Positions 1 to 5,991 of a stretch of 5,991 nt of DNA are shown in pieces (positions within the stretch are counted from its first letter, which is position 1; each line of letters opens with the position of its first letter). The notes under the pieces are model-generated. The model had not been told where the DNA came from. It worked only from the letters and a program-made list of their open reading frames with translations, and did not search any database. The DNA comes from Thalassolituus sp. (lineage in GTDB: Bacteria; Pseudomonadota; Gammaproteobacteria; Pseudomonadales; Oceanobacteraceae), in assembly GCA_029212275.1 (NCBI GenBank), contig JARGOI010000171.1:1-5991 (forward strand), given 5' to 3'. Position numbers and translations under genes: made by a program.

Positions 1-136
1 GCAATGCCGCTCGCAAGCGATGCTCGCCAGCCTGTTGTCCTGCGGCTGCCGCTATCCCACCGCACATCACCAAGCAGTGACTCGCGCCAAATAAGCCCAA
101 CATAAGTGCAGTGAAGAGAGAGAGTGGTTCAGTCAC
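1..136 (-). CDS. TauE/SafE-like (DsbD_2-type) membrane protein, N-terminal fragment cut by the window edge
   Basis: Only the first 45 codons are present; the gene runs off the low-coordinate edge. From a GTG at 134-136 the frame reads a short hydrophobic segment (about residues 5-17), then G-A-S-H-C-L-V-M-C-G-G-I at about residues 16-27. The HCxxMCGG motif is typical of the TauE/SafE-like family found next to ccoS in many gammaproteobacteria, often labelled sulfite exporter. The GTG is preferred over the in-frame ATG at 101-103 for three reasons: a GGA-type ribosome site lies about 8 nt upstream, it overlaps the ccoS stop in the usual coupled fashion, and starting at the ATG would remove most of the first membrane segment. 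The family is multi-pass in the inner membrane. The cysteine motif suggests metal or thiol handling, possibly for cytochrome oxidase assembly, but that role is inferred from context. The substrate is not shown by the sequence. Confidence 0.82.
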   Translation of the reverse strand, partial: MTEPLSLFTALMLGLFGASHCLVMCGGIAAAAGQQAGEHRLRAAL

Positions 137-443
137 GCCGATTTTCCGGGATAGTATTTTCCGGGATGGTGTTTTCTGGTTTAGCGTTTACCGGACGGGT
201 AGTTTCCTTGAACGGAGAATTTGAATCGTCAGATTGCCCAGAGAGTGCTTTTTCATCTTCTTCAACTGCAGCCGCTGCCTTGTCTTTTTTGTTGATTAGA
301 TGTTCGTCGTCATCAAACAAAATACGATGTGCAGGTGAGTCTAAATCGTCGTATTGCCCCCCCTTAACGGCCCAAAAGAACACCACCATGGCGCCGCCTA
401 ATAAAATTAACGACAGTGGTACCAATACATAAATAATATCCAC
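129..443 (-). CDS. ccoS: cbb3-type cytochrome oxidase assembly protein CcoS, with extended repeat-bearing tail
   Basis: CcoS is a small inner-membrane protein needed for cofactor insertion into the cbb3 oxidase. This 104-residue product has one N-terminal transmembrane helix (about residues 3-26). The family signature GQYDDLDSPAHRILFDDD follows at 29-46. The start is a GTG at 441-443: the next residues (D-I-I-Y-V-L-V-P-L) match where family members begin, and an AGGAG site lies 10 nt upstream. Family members are usually about 45-75 residues, so the tail after residue 50 is an extension. That tail is charged and low in complexity (K/A/E/D-rich at 52-66, S/D/N-rich at 69-77) and ends in tandem five-residue repeats (R-P-V-N-A, K-P-E-N-T, I-P-E-N-T, I-P-E-N-R at 83-102). 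It is probably disordered. With the N-terminal helix and the usual orientation of the family, it would lie on the cytoplasmic side (inferred). The gene starts 77 nt after ccoI and its stop overlaps the next gene. Confidence 0.93.
   Translation of the reverse strand: MDIIYVLVPLSLILLGGAMVVFFWAVKGGQYDDLDSPAHRILFDDDEHLINKKDKAAAAVEEDEKALSGQSDDSNSPFKETTRPVNAKPENTIPENTIPENRRD
138..197 (-). repeat. Four tandem 15-nt units in the 3' end of ccoS
   Basis: On the plus strand the units are 138-152, 153-167, 168-182 and 183-197. They encode, in CcoS order from 197 downward, R-P-V-N-A, K-P-E-N-T, I-P-E-N-T and I-P-E-N-R. The two units nearest the ccoS stop are nearly identical over the core ttttccgggat; the other two have diverged. 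Because the period is a multiple of three, gain or loss of a unit keeps the ccoS frame, as expected of a slippage-type repeat in a tolerant tail. The repeat also keeps other frames of the region open, including on the opposite strand. Confidence 0.85.
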
Positions 444-453
444 TAGGCTGTTT

Positions 454-458
454 CTCCT
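454..458 (-). promoter_or_regulatory. Shine-Dalgarno site of ccoS
   Basis: The minus strand reads AGGAG here, 10 nt before the GTG at 441-443. The spacing is slightly long but the match is strong. It supports the GTG as the ccoS start; no ATG start is available near the position where CcoS proteins begin. Confidence 0.7.
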
Positions 459-520
459 GGGTTATTGATTATTTGTTGACGATAAGACGATTGATGATGG
501 TTTGACCTTAGATGGATTAC

Positions 521-3106
521 TTAATGTTGAATGTGTTTCGGCATACGCGTTAGGCGCAGGGCATTTAATACCACCAATAATGAACTGAACGACATACCAA
601 TGGCGGCGGCCCAAGGTGGAACCAATCCGGCAGCGGCCAAAGGTAATGCCACTAAATTGTACAGTAAGGACCAGCCAATGTTCTGACGAATCACCGTACG
701 ATTTTTATCGGCAACAATTAATGCATCAAAAACAACCCCAAGTCGACCATTGGTCAGTAGAGTGTCGGCATGGGTTTTGGCCAGATCACTGGCATCATTC
801 ACTGCCAAGGAGACATCGGCAGCTGCTAATACCGGTACATCATTAATGCCATCACCGACCATTAACACCACGTCACCCTGTTGCTGCCAAGCACGTACTC
901 GCAAAAGCTTATCTTCGGCGGACAAACCGTACTCGACATCATTAATTCCCAGCTGTTGGGCAAACGTCTTAGCGCTGGCGCTAGGGTCGCCAGTAAGCAT
1001 GCTGACGGCTAATCCACGCTGCGTTAAGTCATTTATCAACTGACGGGCATGGGGACGTTCGGTATCGGTCATTTGCACCCAAGCCAAAGGTTGCTCTGCG
1101 AGGGCCAATAACAACCATTGTCCGATATCAGTGGACGACTTGTCGGCATCCTTCGTATTAATGGCAGGCAAAGAATTCAAAGACGGCAGTTTTGACATAA
1201 CAAAATCGGGTCGACCAAAACGTAATTCACGGCCTTGAAATTGAGCACTGACGCCTTGGCTTGGATGATGTTTGATATCTTTAAGTGTGTCAGCAAGCGT
1301 GTTGTTTGCATCCTCATAAGCTCGAAAAGCGCGCGCAATAGGATGGTTGGCATCGGCTTCTAAAGCGGCAATTAACTCGCATACGTTTGCCTTGGTAATG
1401 CGCTGCCCCTGTAATGTATCTGCCAGTGTGACCACTTGCGCAATGCTGAGTTGACCTAGGGTTAACGTGCCTGTTTTATCAAATACTACACGATTCACTC
1501 CCACCAAGGTTTCTAGCACATGGCCTTTGCTTATCAGCAAACCGCGTTCACGCAGTGCGGTGGTGGCGGCTGTCAAGGTCGTTGGCGTCGCTAACGACAG
1601 AGCGCACGGGCAAGTGACCACAAGCACCGATAAGGCGATAAAAAAAGCATGGTCACTGCCTGCAATAAAATGCCAATAACTGAACACCGAAGCAGAAATC
1701 AGCAACACCGCCGCCACAAAACGGCTGGCGATGCGGTCGGCGATTAAAGCGATTTTGGGTTTTTCTTGCTGTGCACGATCCAACAGTCGCATGATGGTTG
1801 AGAGCTTACCTTCGGCACCGGTAGCGGTGACGCGCATCAGTAGGGGACTTTCAACGTTCATGGTGCCGCCCGTCAATGGATCACCGATCTTCTTCGACAA
1901 GGGCAAATATTCACCGGTCAAAGCGGCTTCGTCGACACTGCTGGCACCTTCGACTACCACGCCATCGGCAGGAAAGGGATCGCCTGGGCGCACACGAAGA
2001 ATGTCGCCGACAGCAATGTCCGCAGCACCAATAACCACTTCTTGTTGGTTATCTACTTTGTAGGCCACATTCGGCAGCAAAGTCATCAAGTTGTTGCCTG
2101 CTTTGCCCATGCGATGGCGCGCTCGCATTTCTAAATAACGGCCCAATAACAGCAAAAAAGTGAACATGCAGACCGAGTCAAAATAGACCTCGATGCCTTG
2201 ATTAAACGTGCTCCAAATACTCGCGCAAAAAGCTAATAGAATTGCCAAGGAAACCGGTACATCCATCGTTAGATGTCGGGTTTTTAAATCACGGATGGCG
2301 GCATCAAAAAATGGTCGGGCGCTGTAAAGCACCACGGGCAGCGTTAACAGCATTGAGGCCATGCGCATAAACACTTCGTACTGCTGAGCCATGCCAACAT
2401 ACAATGGCACCGCCAGCATCATCACTTGCATCATGCCTACGCCAGCGACCGCCAAGCGACGAATCGCGCGCTTGCCTTCTTCCCCGCGCTGCTTATCTTC
2501 TGCAGTGGCCGAAAATGGCCCCGCCGTGTAACCAAGACGAAAAATAACTTCAAAAATAGTCGATAGTGCAATGTCGTTGATTGCCCAGCGCACCACCAAG
2601 CGGTGTGAAGAGAGATTCAGCGTTGCTGATTCGACCCCGATTAATTGATTGACGCGATGCTCAATGAGCCAAGCGCAAGCAGCACAACTGATGCCGTCAA
2701 TGATTAATGTGGCTTCGGCACGTTCAGGCACTCTCGTTGATGACGAGGCAATATTGTTACTTGGTAAACGCGCTACAAACTGACGCTGTAAAGCTTCGCT
2801 GTTGTAAAGCAGCAAGGAATCTCGGGCTGATACAGTTTCATTTTTGGATGAATCACTGTTGGCGGATTGCTCTAGAAACGCCGGTGAAATCTCCGGCAGT
2901 TCGGTACGATGTCGATAATAGTCCTTCAAGCCAGAAGCAATGATGGTGCTGGCCACCGCTTCACAGCCTGGGCAACACATAGGCTGTAAAATGCCATCTA
3001 TCTCCACTTGCCAGCGACCTGCTTGAGTCACAGGTTCGCCACAGTGGAAACAGACAGTTAATTTAGCCGCAGTTGATTGCGATGTCGAAGACATGGAACG
3101 ATTCAT
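521..3106 (-). CDS. ccoI: CcoI/FixI-type P1B copper-transporting ATPase for cbb3 oxidase assembly
   Basis: This ATPase exports Cu(I) from the cytoplasm across the inner membrane, supplying copper for the heme-copper centre of CcoN. The 861 residues are a full-length family member. In order they show: an N-terminal cysteine cluster (C19, C22, C44, C45, C48) of the P-type ATPase metal-binding domain specific to this subfamily; a heavy-metal-associated domain with GISCAAC (C141, C144); transmembrane helices from about 218; the actuator TGE at 397-399; the ion-binding CPC at 499-501; the phosphorylation motif DKTGT with D543; the HP pair 588-589; TGD at 705-707; and the hinge GDGINDVP at 751-758. 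The last two helices carry Y816-N817 and M838...S842, which match the Cu(I)-site residues of CopA-type pumps. The CPC motif and these residues favour copper over other metals. The start ATG at 3104-3106 overlaps the ccoH stop as ATGA and has no clear ribosome site of its own, suggesting translational coupling. A second in-frame ATG lies four codons later and cannot be excluded. Confidence 0.96.
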   Translation of the reverse strand: MNRSMSSTSQSTAAKLTVCFHCGEPVTQAGRWQVEIDGILQPMCCPGCEAVASTIIASGLKDYYRHRTELPEISPAFLEQSANSDSSKNETVSARDSLLLYNSEALQRQFVARLPSNNIASSSTRVPERAEATLIIDGISCAACAWLIEHRVNQLIGVESATLNLSSHRLVVRWAINDIALSTIFEVIFRLGYTAGPFSATAEDKQRGEEGKRAIRRLAVAGVGMMQVMMLAVPLYVGMAQQYEVFMRMASMLLTLPVVLYSARPFFDAAIRDLKTRHLTMDVPVSLAILLAFCASIWSTFNQGIEVYFDSVCMFTFLLLLGRYLEMRARHRMGKAGNNLMTLLPNVAYKVDNQQEVVIGAADIAVGDILRVRPGDPFPADGVVVEGASSVDEAALTGEYLPLSKKIGDPLTGGTMNVESPLLMRVTATGAEGKLSTIMRLLDRAQQEKPKIALIADRIASRFVAAVLLISASVFSYWHFIAGSDHAFFIALSVLVVTCPCALSLATPTTLTAATTALRERGLLISKGHVLETLVGVNRVVFDKTGTLTLGQLSIAQVVTLADTLQGQRITKANVCELIAALEADANHPIARAFRAYEDANNTLADTLKDIKHHPSQGVSAQFQGRELRFGRPDFVMSKLPSLNSLPAINTKDADKSSTDIGQWLLLALAEQPLAWVQMTDTERPHARQLINDLTQRGLAVSMLTGDPSASAKTFAQQLGINDVEYGLSAEDKLLRVRAWQQQGDVVLMVGDGINDVPVLAAADVSLAVNDASDLAKTHADTLLTNGRLGVVFDALIVADKNRTVIRQNIGWSLLYNLVALPLAAAGLVPPWAAAIGMSFSSLLVVLNALRLTRMPKHIQH

Positions 3107-3600
3107 TTGGCGTGAATAGAGACCGGCTTATCAGCATTAATCACTTGCGTGTCACGAACACGCCATTCTTGGGTTTGGCTAAGAAGCCAAATATGGCGCT
3201 TTTGTGGGAACTCAGTGAGCGGATTGGCTCCGACATAACGGCCGTCTGGAAGGCGCTCAAGAAATACGCTTTCATCTTGATCTTCTAGCGTAGGGTGAAT
3301 TAAGCGCAATTCTAAATTGATTGGCGTTTCTTTCAGCAAACTGGTCATGCTCAATAAGATTTCTTTTTCGCTGAACACCAGCGACGCACGAATTTTCATC
3401 CGTCGTGCTTCTTCGTCGTGGTGTTGGTCTTCGGTGTAATTCACACCGTCTTTGTAATAGGTGTCACTGACTAACGTGTCTTTGTTTTTATAAGCCACGG
3501 TGACCATAGTGATGCCCAAAATAATTGACATAATGGGTACCCCTGCGATCAGTATCATCCAAGGTTCTTTGTACCAATGTGTTACTTTTTCAGTTGTCAT
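3103..3600 (-). CDS. ccoH: CcoH/FixH family cbb3 oxidase assembly protein
   Basis: CcoH (FixH) is a single-span inner-membrane protein that associates with the cbb3 oxidase and is needed for its assembly or stability. The 165-residue product has a short cytoplasmic head that includes W-Y-K-E-P-W at about 9-14, one transmembrane helix at about 14-36, and the family's D-x-Y-Y-K-x-G region at 46-52. A periplasmic domain of short strands follows, in line with the FixH fold. No cysteines or heme motifs are present, as expected. The ATG at 3598-3600 has an AAAGG ribosome site 6 nt upstream (plus 3607-3611). The gene begins 24 nt after the ccoG stop, and its TGA overlaps the ccoI ATG by 4 nt. Its position between ccoG and ccoI is the standard one. 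The weaker conservation of this family makes the name rest partly on position. Confidence 0.92.
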   Translation of the reverse strand: MTTEKVTHWYKEPWMILIAGVPIMSIILGITMVTVAYKNKDTLVSDTYYKDGVNYTEDQHHDEEARRMKIRASLVFSEKEILLSMTSLLKETPINLELRLIHPTLEDQDESVFLERLPDGRYVGANPLTEFPQKRHIWLLSQTQEWRVRDTQVINADKPVSIHAK

Positions 3601-3624
3601 AACTAACCTTTGAGTTATCCGGCG

Positions 3625-5013
3625 TTACACGCGCGGAGCAATAAATCGACTTTCTTCGCGTAATACTTCTTCGTTGGTGTCCATGTCACGAATTATAAAT
3701 TCAATATCATTGCGAGACGATTCCAATTTGAATTTATACGGATCAATTTCTAGGTTGATGGGCAATTCACGTATTTCGTTCACATCCAAACTGAACTCAG
3801 TACGACCAATTACCTGTATGCCCTCAATACCGTCCACCACAATTTGATAATTGTGCGGCGCCTGAGACATATTAATAAATTTCAATGTATAACCGTTTTG
3901 CACCGTATCACGTGCCGTCATTTGATAAAGGCGTCCACGTTCGCGCTCGACGTGTAATTCGAGCGAAGGACGACTACTAATGGAATAAAACAGCACCCCA
4001 AACATAACCAACAACATAGAGGCATAGCCAAACAAACGGGGACGCAGTAAATGTGTTTTTTTACCTTCCAATTCGTTCTCGGTGGCGTAGCGAATTAAGC
4101 CCTTAGGCTTGTCTATTTTTTCCATGATGGAGTCGCAGGCATCAATACATAAAGCGCAACCAATACACTGATATTGCAAACCATCACGGATATCAATGCC
4201 GGTGGGGCAGACCTGCACACACAAAGAGCAATCGATACAATCACCGAGCTGTTTTACATCAGAGTCTTCTTTGACTTTTTTACTGCGTTTGCCTCTTGGT
4301 TCGCCACGGTTAAAGTCATAGGCGACGGCGAAAGTATCAGCGTCGTACATAACCGACTGAAAGCGGGCGTATGGACACATATGCAAACATACTTTTTCAC
4401 GTAACCAACCTGCATTTAAATAAGTCGCCACGGTAAAAAAACCGATCCAAAATAAAGCCCAGCTACCTGCATCCAGTGTTAGAACGTCTGGTAACAGAGT
4501 GCGAATGGGAGTGAAATAGCCAACAAAAGATAATCCCGTCCAAAAAGCCACCACTAGCCATGCGCTGTGCTTAATGGCTTTTTTGCGCAATTTTGTCGCT
4601 GACATCTTCGCTTTATCTAGCTTTATGCGCTGATTGCGACTCCCTTCGATGCGCTCTTCAATCCACATAAAAATAAACGACCAAGCTGATTGCGGACATG
4701 TGTAGCCACACCAAATACGACCAGCAAAGTTAGTGATAGTAAATAAGCCAACGGCAGAAATAATCAAAATCCAAGACAATAAAATAAAGTCTTGCGGCCA
4801 GAAAGTGACATTGAAAATATGAAACTGGCGTGCCGGCAAATCAAACAAAATAGCCTGACGATCACCCAAGTTAATCCAAGGGGTAATAAAGTACGACAGC
4901 ATCAAAGCCCATAATGACCACGTTCGCAGCTTTTGAAAAAAACCATGCATTTCGCGTACGTAAATTTTTGATTGGATGGTTGACGAGACATTCTTGACGG
5001 GAATTTGATCCAT
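3625..5013 (-). CDS. ccoG: CcoG (FixG/RdxA) membrane polyferredoxin, cupric reductase for cbb3 oxidase assembly
   Basis: CcoG is an inner-membrane iron-sulfur protein shown in Rhodobacter to reduce Cu(II) to Cu(I), giving the form that the CcoI pump accepts. Numbered from the ATG at 5011-5013 (462 residues), it has transmembrane helices near 33-49, 75-93, 151-168, 183-201 and 328-346. It has two CxxxCP motifs (C102/C106 in CGYTCPQ and C209/C213 in CLHMCPY). Two 4Fe-4S ferredoxin motifs follow: C259, C262, C265, C269 and C283, C286, C289, C293. The C-terminal FixG_C region, about 350-462, is an Ig-like periplasmic domain. A GTG at 5023-5025 would add four residues. The ATG is preferred because AAAAGGTG, which includes that GTG, is well placed as its ribosome site, and because family members typically begin with a short stretch ending in QIPV, as here. 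The gene follows a terminator-like hairpin after ccoP, so it heads the ccoGHIS assembly group. Confidence 0.95.
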   Translation of the reverse strand: MDQIPVKNVSSTIQSKIYVREMHGFFQKLRTWSLWALMLSYFITPWINLGDRQAILFDLPARQFHIFNVTFWPQDFILLSWILIISAVGLFTITNFAGRIWCGYTCPQSAWSFIFMWIEERIEGSRNQRIKLDKAKMSATKLRKKAIKHSAWLVVAFWTGLSFVGYFTPIRTLLPDVLTLDAGSWALFWIGFFTVATYLNAGWLREKVCLHMCPYARFQSVMYDADTFAVAYDFNRGEPRGKRSKKVKEDSDVKQLGDCIDCSLCVQVCPTGIDIRDGLQYQCIGCALCIDACDSIMEKIDKPKGLIRYATENELEGKKTHLLRPRLFGYASMLLVMFGVLFYSISSRPSLELHVERERGRLYQMTARDTVQNGYTLKFINMSQAPHNYQIVVDGIEGIQVIGRTEFSLDVNEIRELPINLEIDPYKFKLESSRNDIEFIIRDMDTNEEVLREESRFIAPRV

Positions 5014-5022
5014 AATCGGATT

Positions 5023-5030
5023 CACCTTTT
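5023..5030 (-). promoter_or_regulatory. Ribosome binding site that decides the ccoG start
   Basis: The minus strand reads AAAAGGTG, with the GGTG ending 9 nt before the ATG at 5011-5013. The alternative upstream GTG start is part of this same element and has no purine-rich site of its own: the bases before it are the T-rich end of the hairpin followed by ATCGC. This favours the ATG. Confidence 0.6.
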
Positions 5031-5035
5031 GCGAT

Positions 5036-5062
5036 AAAAAAAGCGGCCAGTTGGCCGCTTTT
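5036..5062 (-). terminator. Rho-independent terminator-like hairpin between ccoP and ccoG
   Basis: A perfect 10-bp stem (5039-5048 with 5053-5062, core gcggcc/ggccgc) with a 4-nt loop is followed on the minus strand by a run of seven T (5042-5036), four of which are also in the stem. This is the standard intrinsic terminator layout for transcripts leaving ccoP. An A-run on the other side makes it roughly symmetric. It could end or attenuate the ccoNOQP transcript, or protect its 3' end, before ccoGHIS. No convergent gene is present, so bidirectional use is not needed here. Confidence 0.8.
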
Positions 5063-5082
5063 ATTTTTAATACTGGTCGGAA

Positions 5083-5099
5083 AGGGGAGCGACGCCCCT
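5083..5099 (-). other. Short GC-rich hairpin just after the ccoP stop
   Basis: The arms aggggcgtcgctcccct on the minus strand pair as AGGGG with CCCCT around a 7-nt loop, followed by TTTCC. Five pairs with a short T-run make a weak terminator at best. It lies 5 nt past the ccoP stop codon, between two other inverted repeats, and may add to 3'-end structure of the ccoP message. Confidence 0.4.
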
Positions 5100-5100
5100 A

Positions 5101-5130
5101 ATATTTACTTATTTGATAACGAGTAAATAT
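5101..5130. repeat. AT-rich 9-bp inverted repeat spanning the ccoP stop codon
   Basis: Plus-strand atatttact at 5101-5109 is matched perfectly by agtaaatat at 5122-5130, with a 12-nt spacer. It covers the last codons and the TAA of ccoP (5105-5107). It could form an RNA stem-loop at the end of the message or be a protein-binding palindrome; an AT-rich chance repeat is also possible, and the sequence alone does not decide. Confidence 0.4.
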
Positions 5131-5991
5131 AAGCCGCCAATATGTGCACTTTCGCCTCACCCAGAGCTTCAAGCTGAGCAGGCATACGACCGTTACGGCC
5201 ATAGCGCAATGTGGTTTCAATCTGGCGTGTAGCACCACCATATAACCATATTTGATCTGTTAAATTAGGTGCACCCACCAATTGATTGCCCATGCCATTA
5301 TTTCCATGACAAACGGCACAGTTTTGAGCAAATACAGGGGCAGCTTCCTCTGCTTTAGCCGCATCGTGTTCTAAACCAGACAAGCTACGAACGTATTGAG
5401 CCATGTTGGCCACACCTTCGTCACCTAAGGCGGTTTGCCATGCAGGCATAGCTGCTTGACGACCGTACAACAAGGTTTCTTTAATTTTGTCAGGTGTACC
5501 ACCATACAACCAATCGTTATCAGTTAAATTTGGAAAACCCAATGCGCCCATGGCTTGGTTACCATGACATACAGAGCAGTTTGAACGATATAAGCGCTCA
5601 CCTGTTTGTAGGGCATCTTCGTTCGTAGACAAATCAGCAATGGGGGTTGCTAAATAACCGGCATACAGCGGAGCTACTTTGGCATCAAATGCCTGTACCT
5701 CGGATTTCCACTGGTTATGTGATGACCAAGTAACTTCTTGACCATCGACTGTGACAGTACCGATACCGTTAAATTTACCAAGACCATAGATGCCTAAGTA
5801 GCCGAAACCAAAAATAATGGTGCCTATAAACATATAGGTCCACCACTTTGGTAGTGGGTTATCTAGCTCTTCAATACCATCATATTCGTGCCCAGTTGTT
5901 TCCTGGGTTTCTTCTTTGCGTTGACCACGGCTAACTAAAAATAGCAGTAGGGCACAGCCAATCATGGATCCGATAACAATCGCCTGGACCC
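5105..5991 (-). CDS. ccoP: cbb3-type cytochrome c oxidase diheme subunit CcoP (5' end outside window)
   Basis: CcoP is the membrane-anchored diheme c subunit that passes electrons toward CcoO and the catalytic CcoN. The frame is open to the high-coordinate edge. An ATG at 5963-5965 lies inside the first transmembrane helix, because the residues before it (V-Q-A-I-V-I-G-S) continue that helix, so the true start lies upstream, outside the window. Counting from that Met as 1: the rest of helix one is at 1-12; the family's GHEYDGIEELDNPLPKWW region is at 25-42; and a second helix is at about 43-63. Heme site one has CSVCH (C130, C133, H134) with a likely axial Met at M173; heme site two has CAVCH (C216, C219, H220) with M261. 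Both c domains keep the PNLTD and LYGG elements typical of the family. Both hemes face the periplasm. The gene ends at a TAA followed by hairpins that separate it from ccoG. Confidence 0.96.
   Translation of the reverse strand, partial: VQAIVIGSMIGCALLLFLVSRGQRKEETQETTGHEYDGIEELDNPLPKWWTYMFIGTIIFGFGYLGIYGLGKFNGIGTVTVDGQEVTWSSHNQWKSEVQAFDAKVAPLYAGYLATPIADLSTNEDALQTGERLYRSNCSVCHGNQAMGALGFPNLTDNDWLYGGTPDKIKETLLYGRQAAMPAWQTALGDEGVANMAQYVRSLSGLEHDAAKAEEAAPVFAQNCAVCHGNNGMGNQLVGAPNLTDQIWLYGGATRQIETTLRYGRNGRMPAQLEALGEAKVHILAAYIYSLSNK

Noticed and set aside
124..432. A 102-codon plus-strand open frame opposite ccoS, starting at GTG and rich in serine, with a repeated F-S-G-x-V-F segment.
   Set aside because: It lies antisense to a well-supported ccoS, and its repeat is just the opposite-strand reading of the ccoS 15-nt units. 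It has no recognisable domain or ribosome site.
444..520. The 77-nt gap between ccoI and ccoS as a possible terminator, promoter or small gene.
   Set aside because: No stable hairpin with a T-run, no convincing -35/-10 pair and no open frame with a ribosome site were seen apart from the ccoS start signals. A short gacgat direct repeat (479-484 and 487-492) looks like chance.
616..2943. Several plus-strand open frames of 70-110 codons opposite ccoI.
   Set aside because: They are antisense to a full-length ATPase with every catalytic motif intact, have no domain features, and overlap or follow no plausible plus-strand operon.
3073..4404. Plus-strand open frames opposite ccoH and ccoG (3073-3288 and 4174-4404).
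   Set aside because: Both lie inside conserved minus-strand genes and show no independent coding signal.
5113..5126. FNR/Anr-like site ttgataacgagtaa, 8 of 10 consensus positions, upstream of ccoG.
   Set aside because: One half-site is poor, it lies in the ccoP coding end and within the AT-rich inverted repeat, and no -10 element is present at the expected distance (the bases there are GC-rich). Any transcript would also run straight into the terminator.
5963..5965. The first in-window ATG as the ccoP start.
   Set aside because: The frame stays open to the window edge, and the residues before this Met continue the first transmembrane helix, so the start is outside the window.

Overview
The window is one continuous block of the cbb3-type cytochrome c oxidase (cco/fix) cluster, read entirely on the minus strand. 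In transcription order, from high to low coordinates, it holds: the 3' part of ccoP (diheme cytochrome c subunit), ccoG (membrane polyferredoxin, cupric reductase), ccoH/fixH (membrane assembly protein), ccoI/fixI (P1B-type copper ATPase), ccoS (small membrane assembly protein) and the first 45 codons of a TauE/SafE-like membrane protein with an HCxxMCGG motif. This gene order and the protein sequences point to a gammaproteobacterium, probably a marine or aquatic one. Base composition looks moderate (mid-40s % GC by eye, not computed). The genus cannot be fixed from this window.

Layout. 5991 to 5105 is ccoP, open to the window edge, so its start lies outside. 5104 to 5014 is the only substantial intergenic region. 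It holds a strong intrinsic-terminator-like hairpin (5039-5062), a weaker hairpin just after the ccoP stop, and an AT-rich inverted repeat over the ccoP stop codon. 5013 to 129 carries ccoG, ccoH, ccoI and ccoS with short gaps or overlaps: 24 nt between ccoG and ccoH, a 4-nt overlap between ccoH and ccoI, and 77 nt between ccoI and ccoS. From 136 down to the window edge is the TauE/SafE-like gene, whose GTG start overlaps the ccoS stop by 8 nt. No stretch over 300 nt lacks a gene. No RNA genes, insertion sequences, CRISPR arrays or phage features were seen.

How the genes work together. CcoP is part of the oxidase itself and passes electrons toward the heme-copper centre of CcoN, whose gene is expected just outside the window with ccoO and ccoQ. 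The downstream genes build that enzyme. CcoG is known in other bacteria to reduce Cu(II) to Cu(I), CcoI moves Cu(I) across the inner membrane for cofactor assembly, and CcoH and CcoS are small membrane factors needed for a stable, cofactor-loaded complex. The TauE/SafE-like protein commonly follows ccoS in gammaproteobacteria and may belong to the same metal or thiol pathway.

Nothing here looks like an undescribed system. The points most worth a second look are the hairpins separating ccoP from ccoGHIS, the extended CcoS tail with tandem five-residue repeats, and the start codons of ccoG, ccoS and the TauE-like gene.
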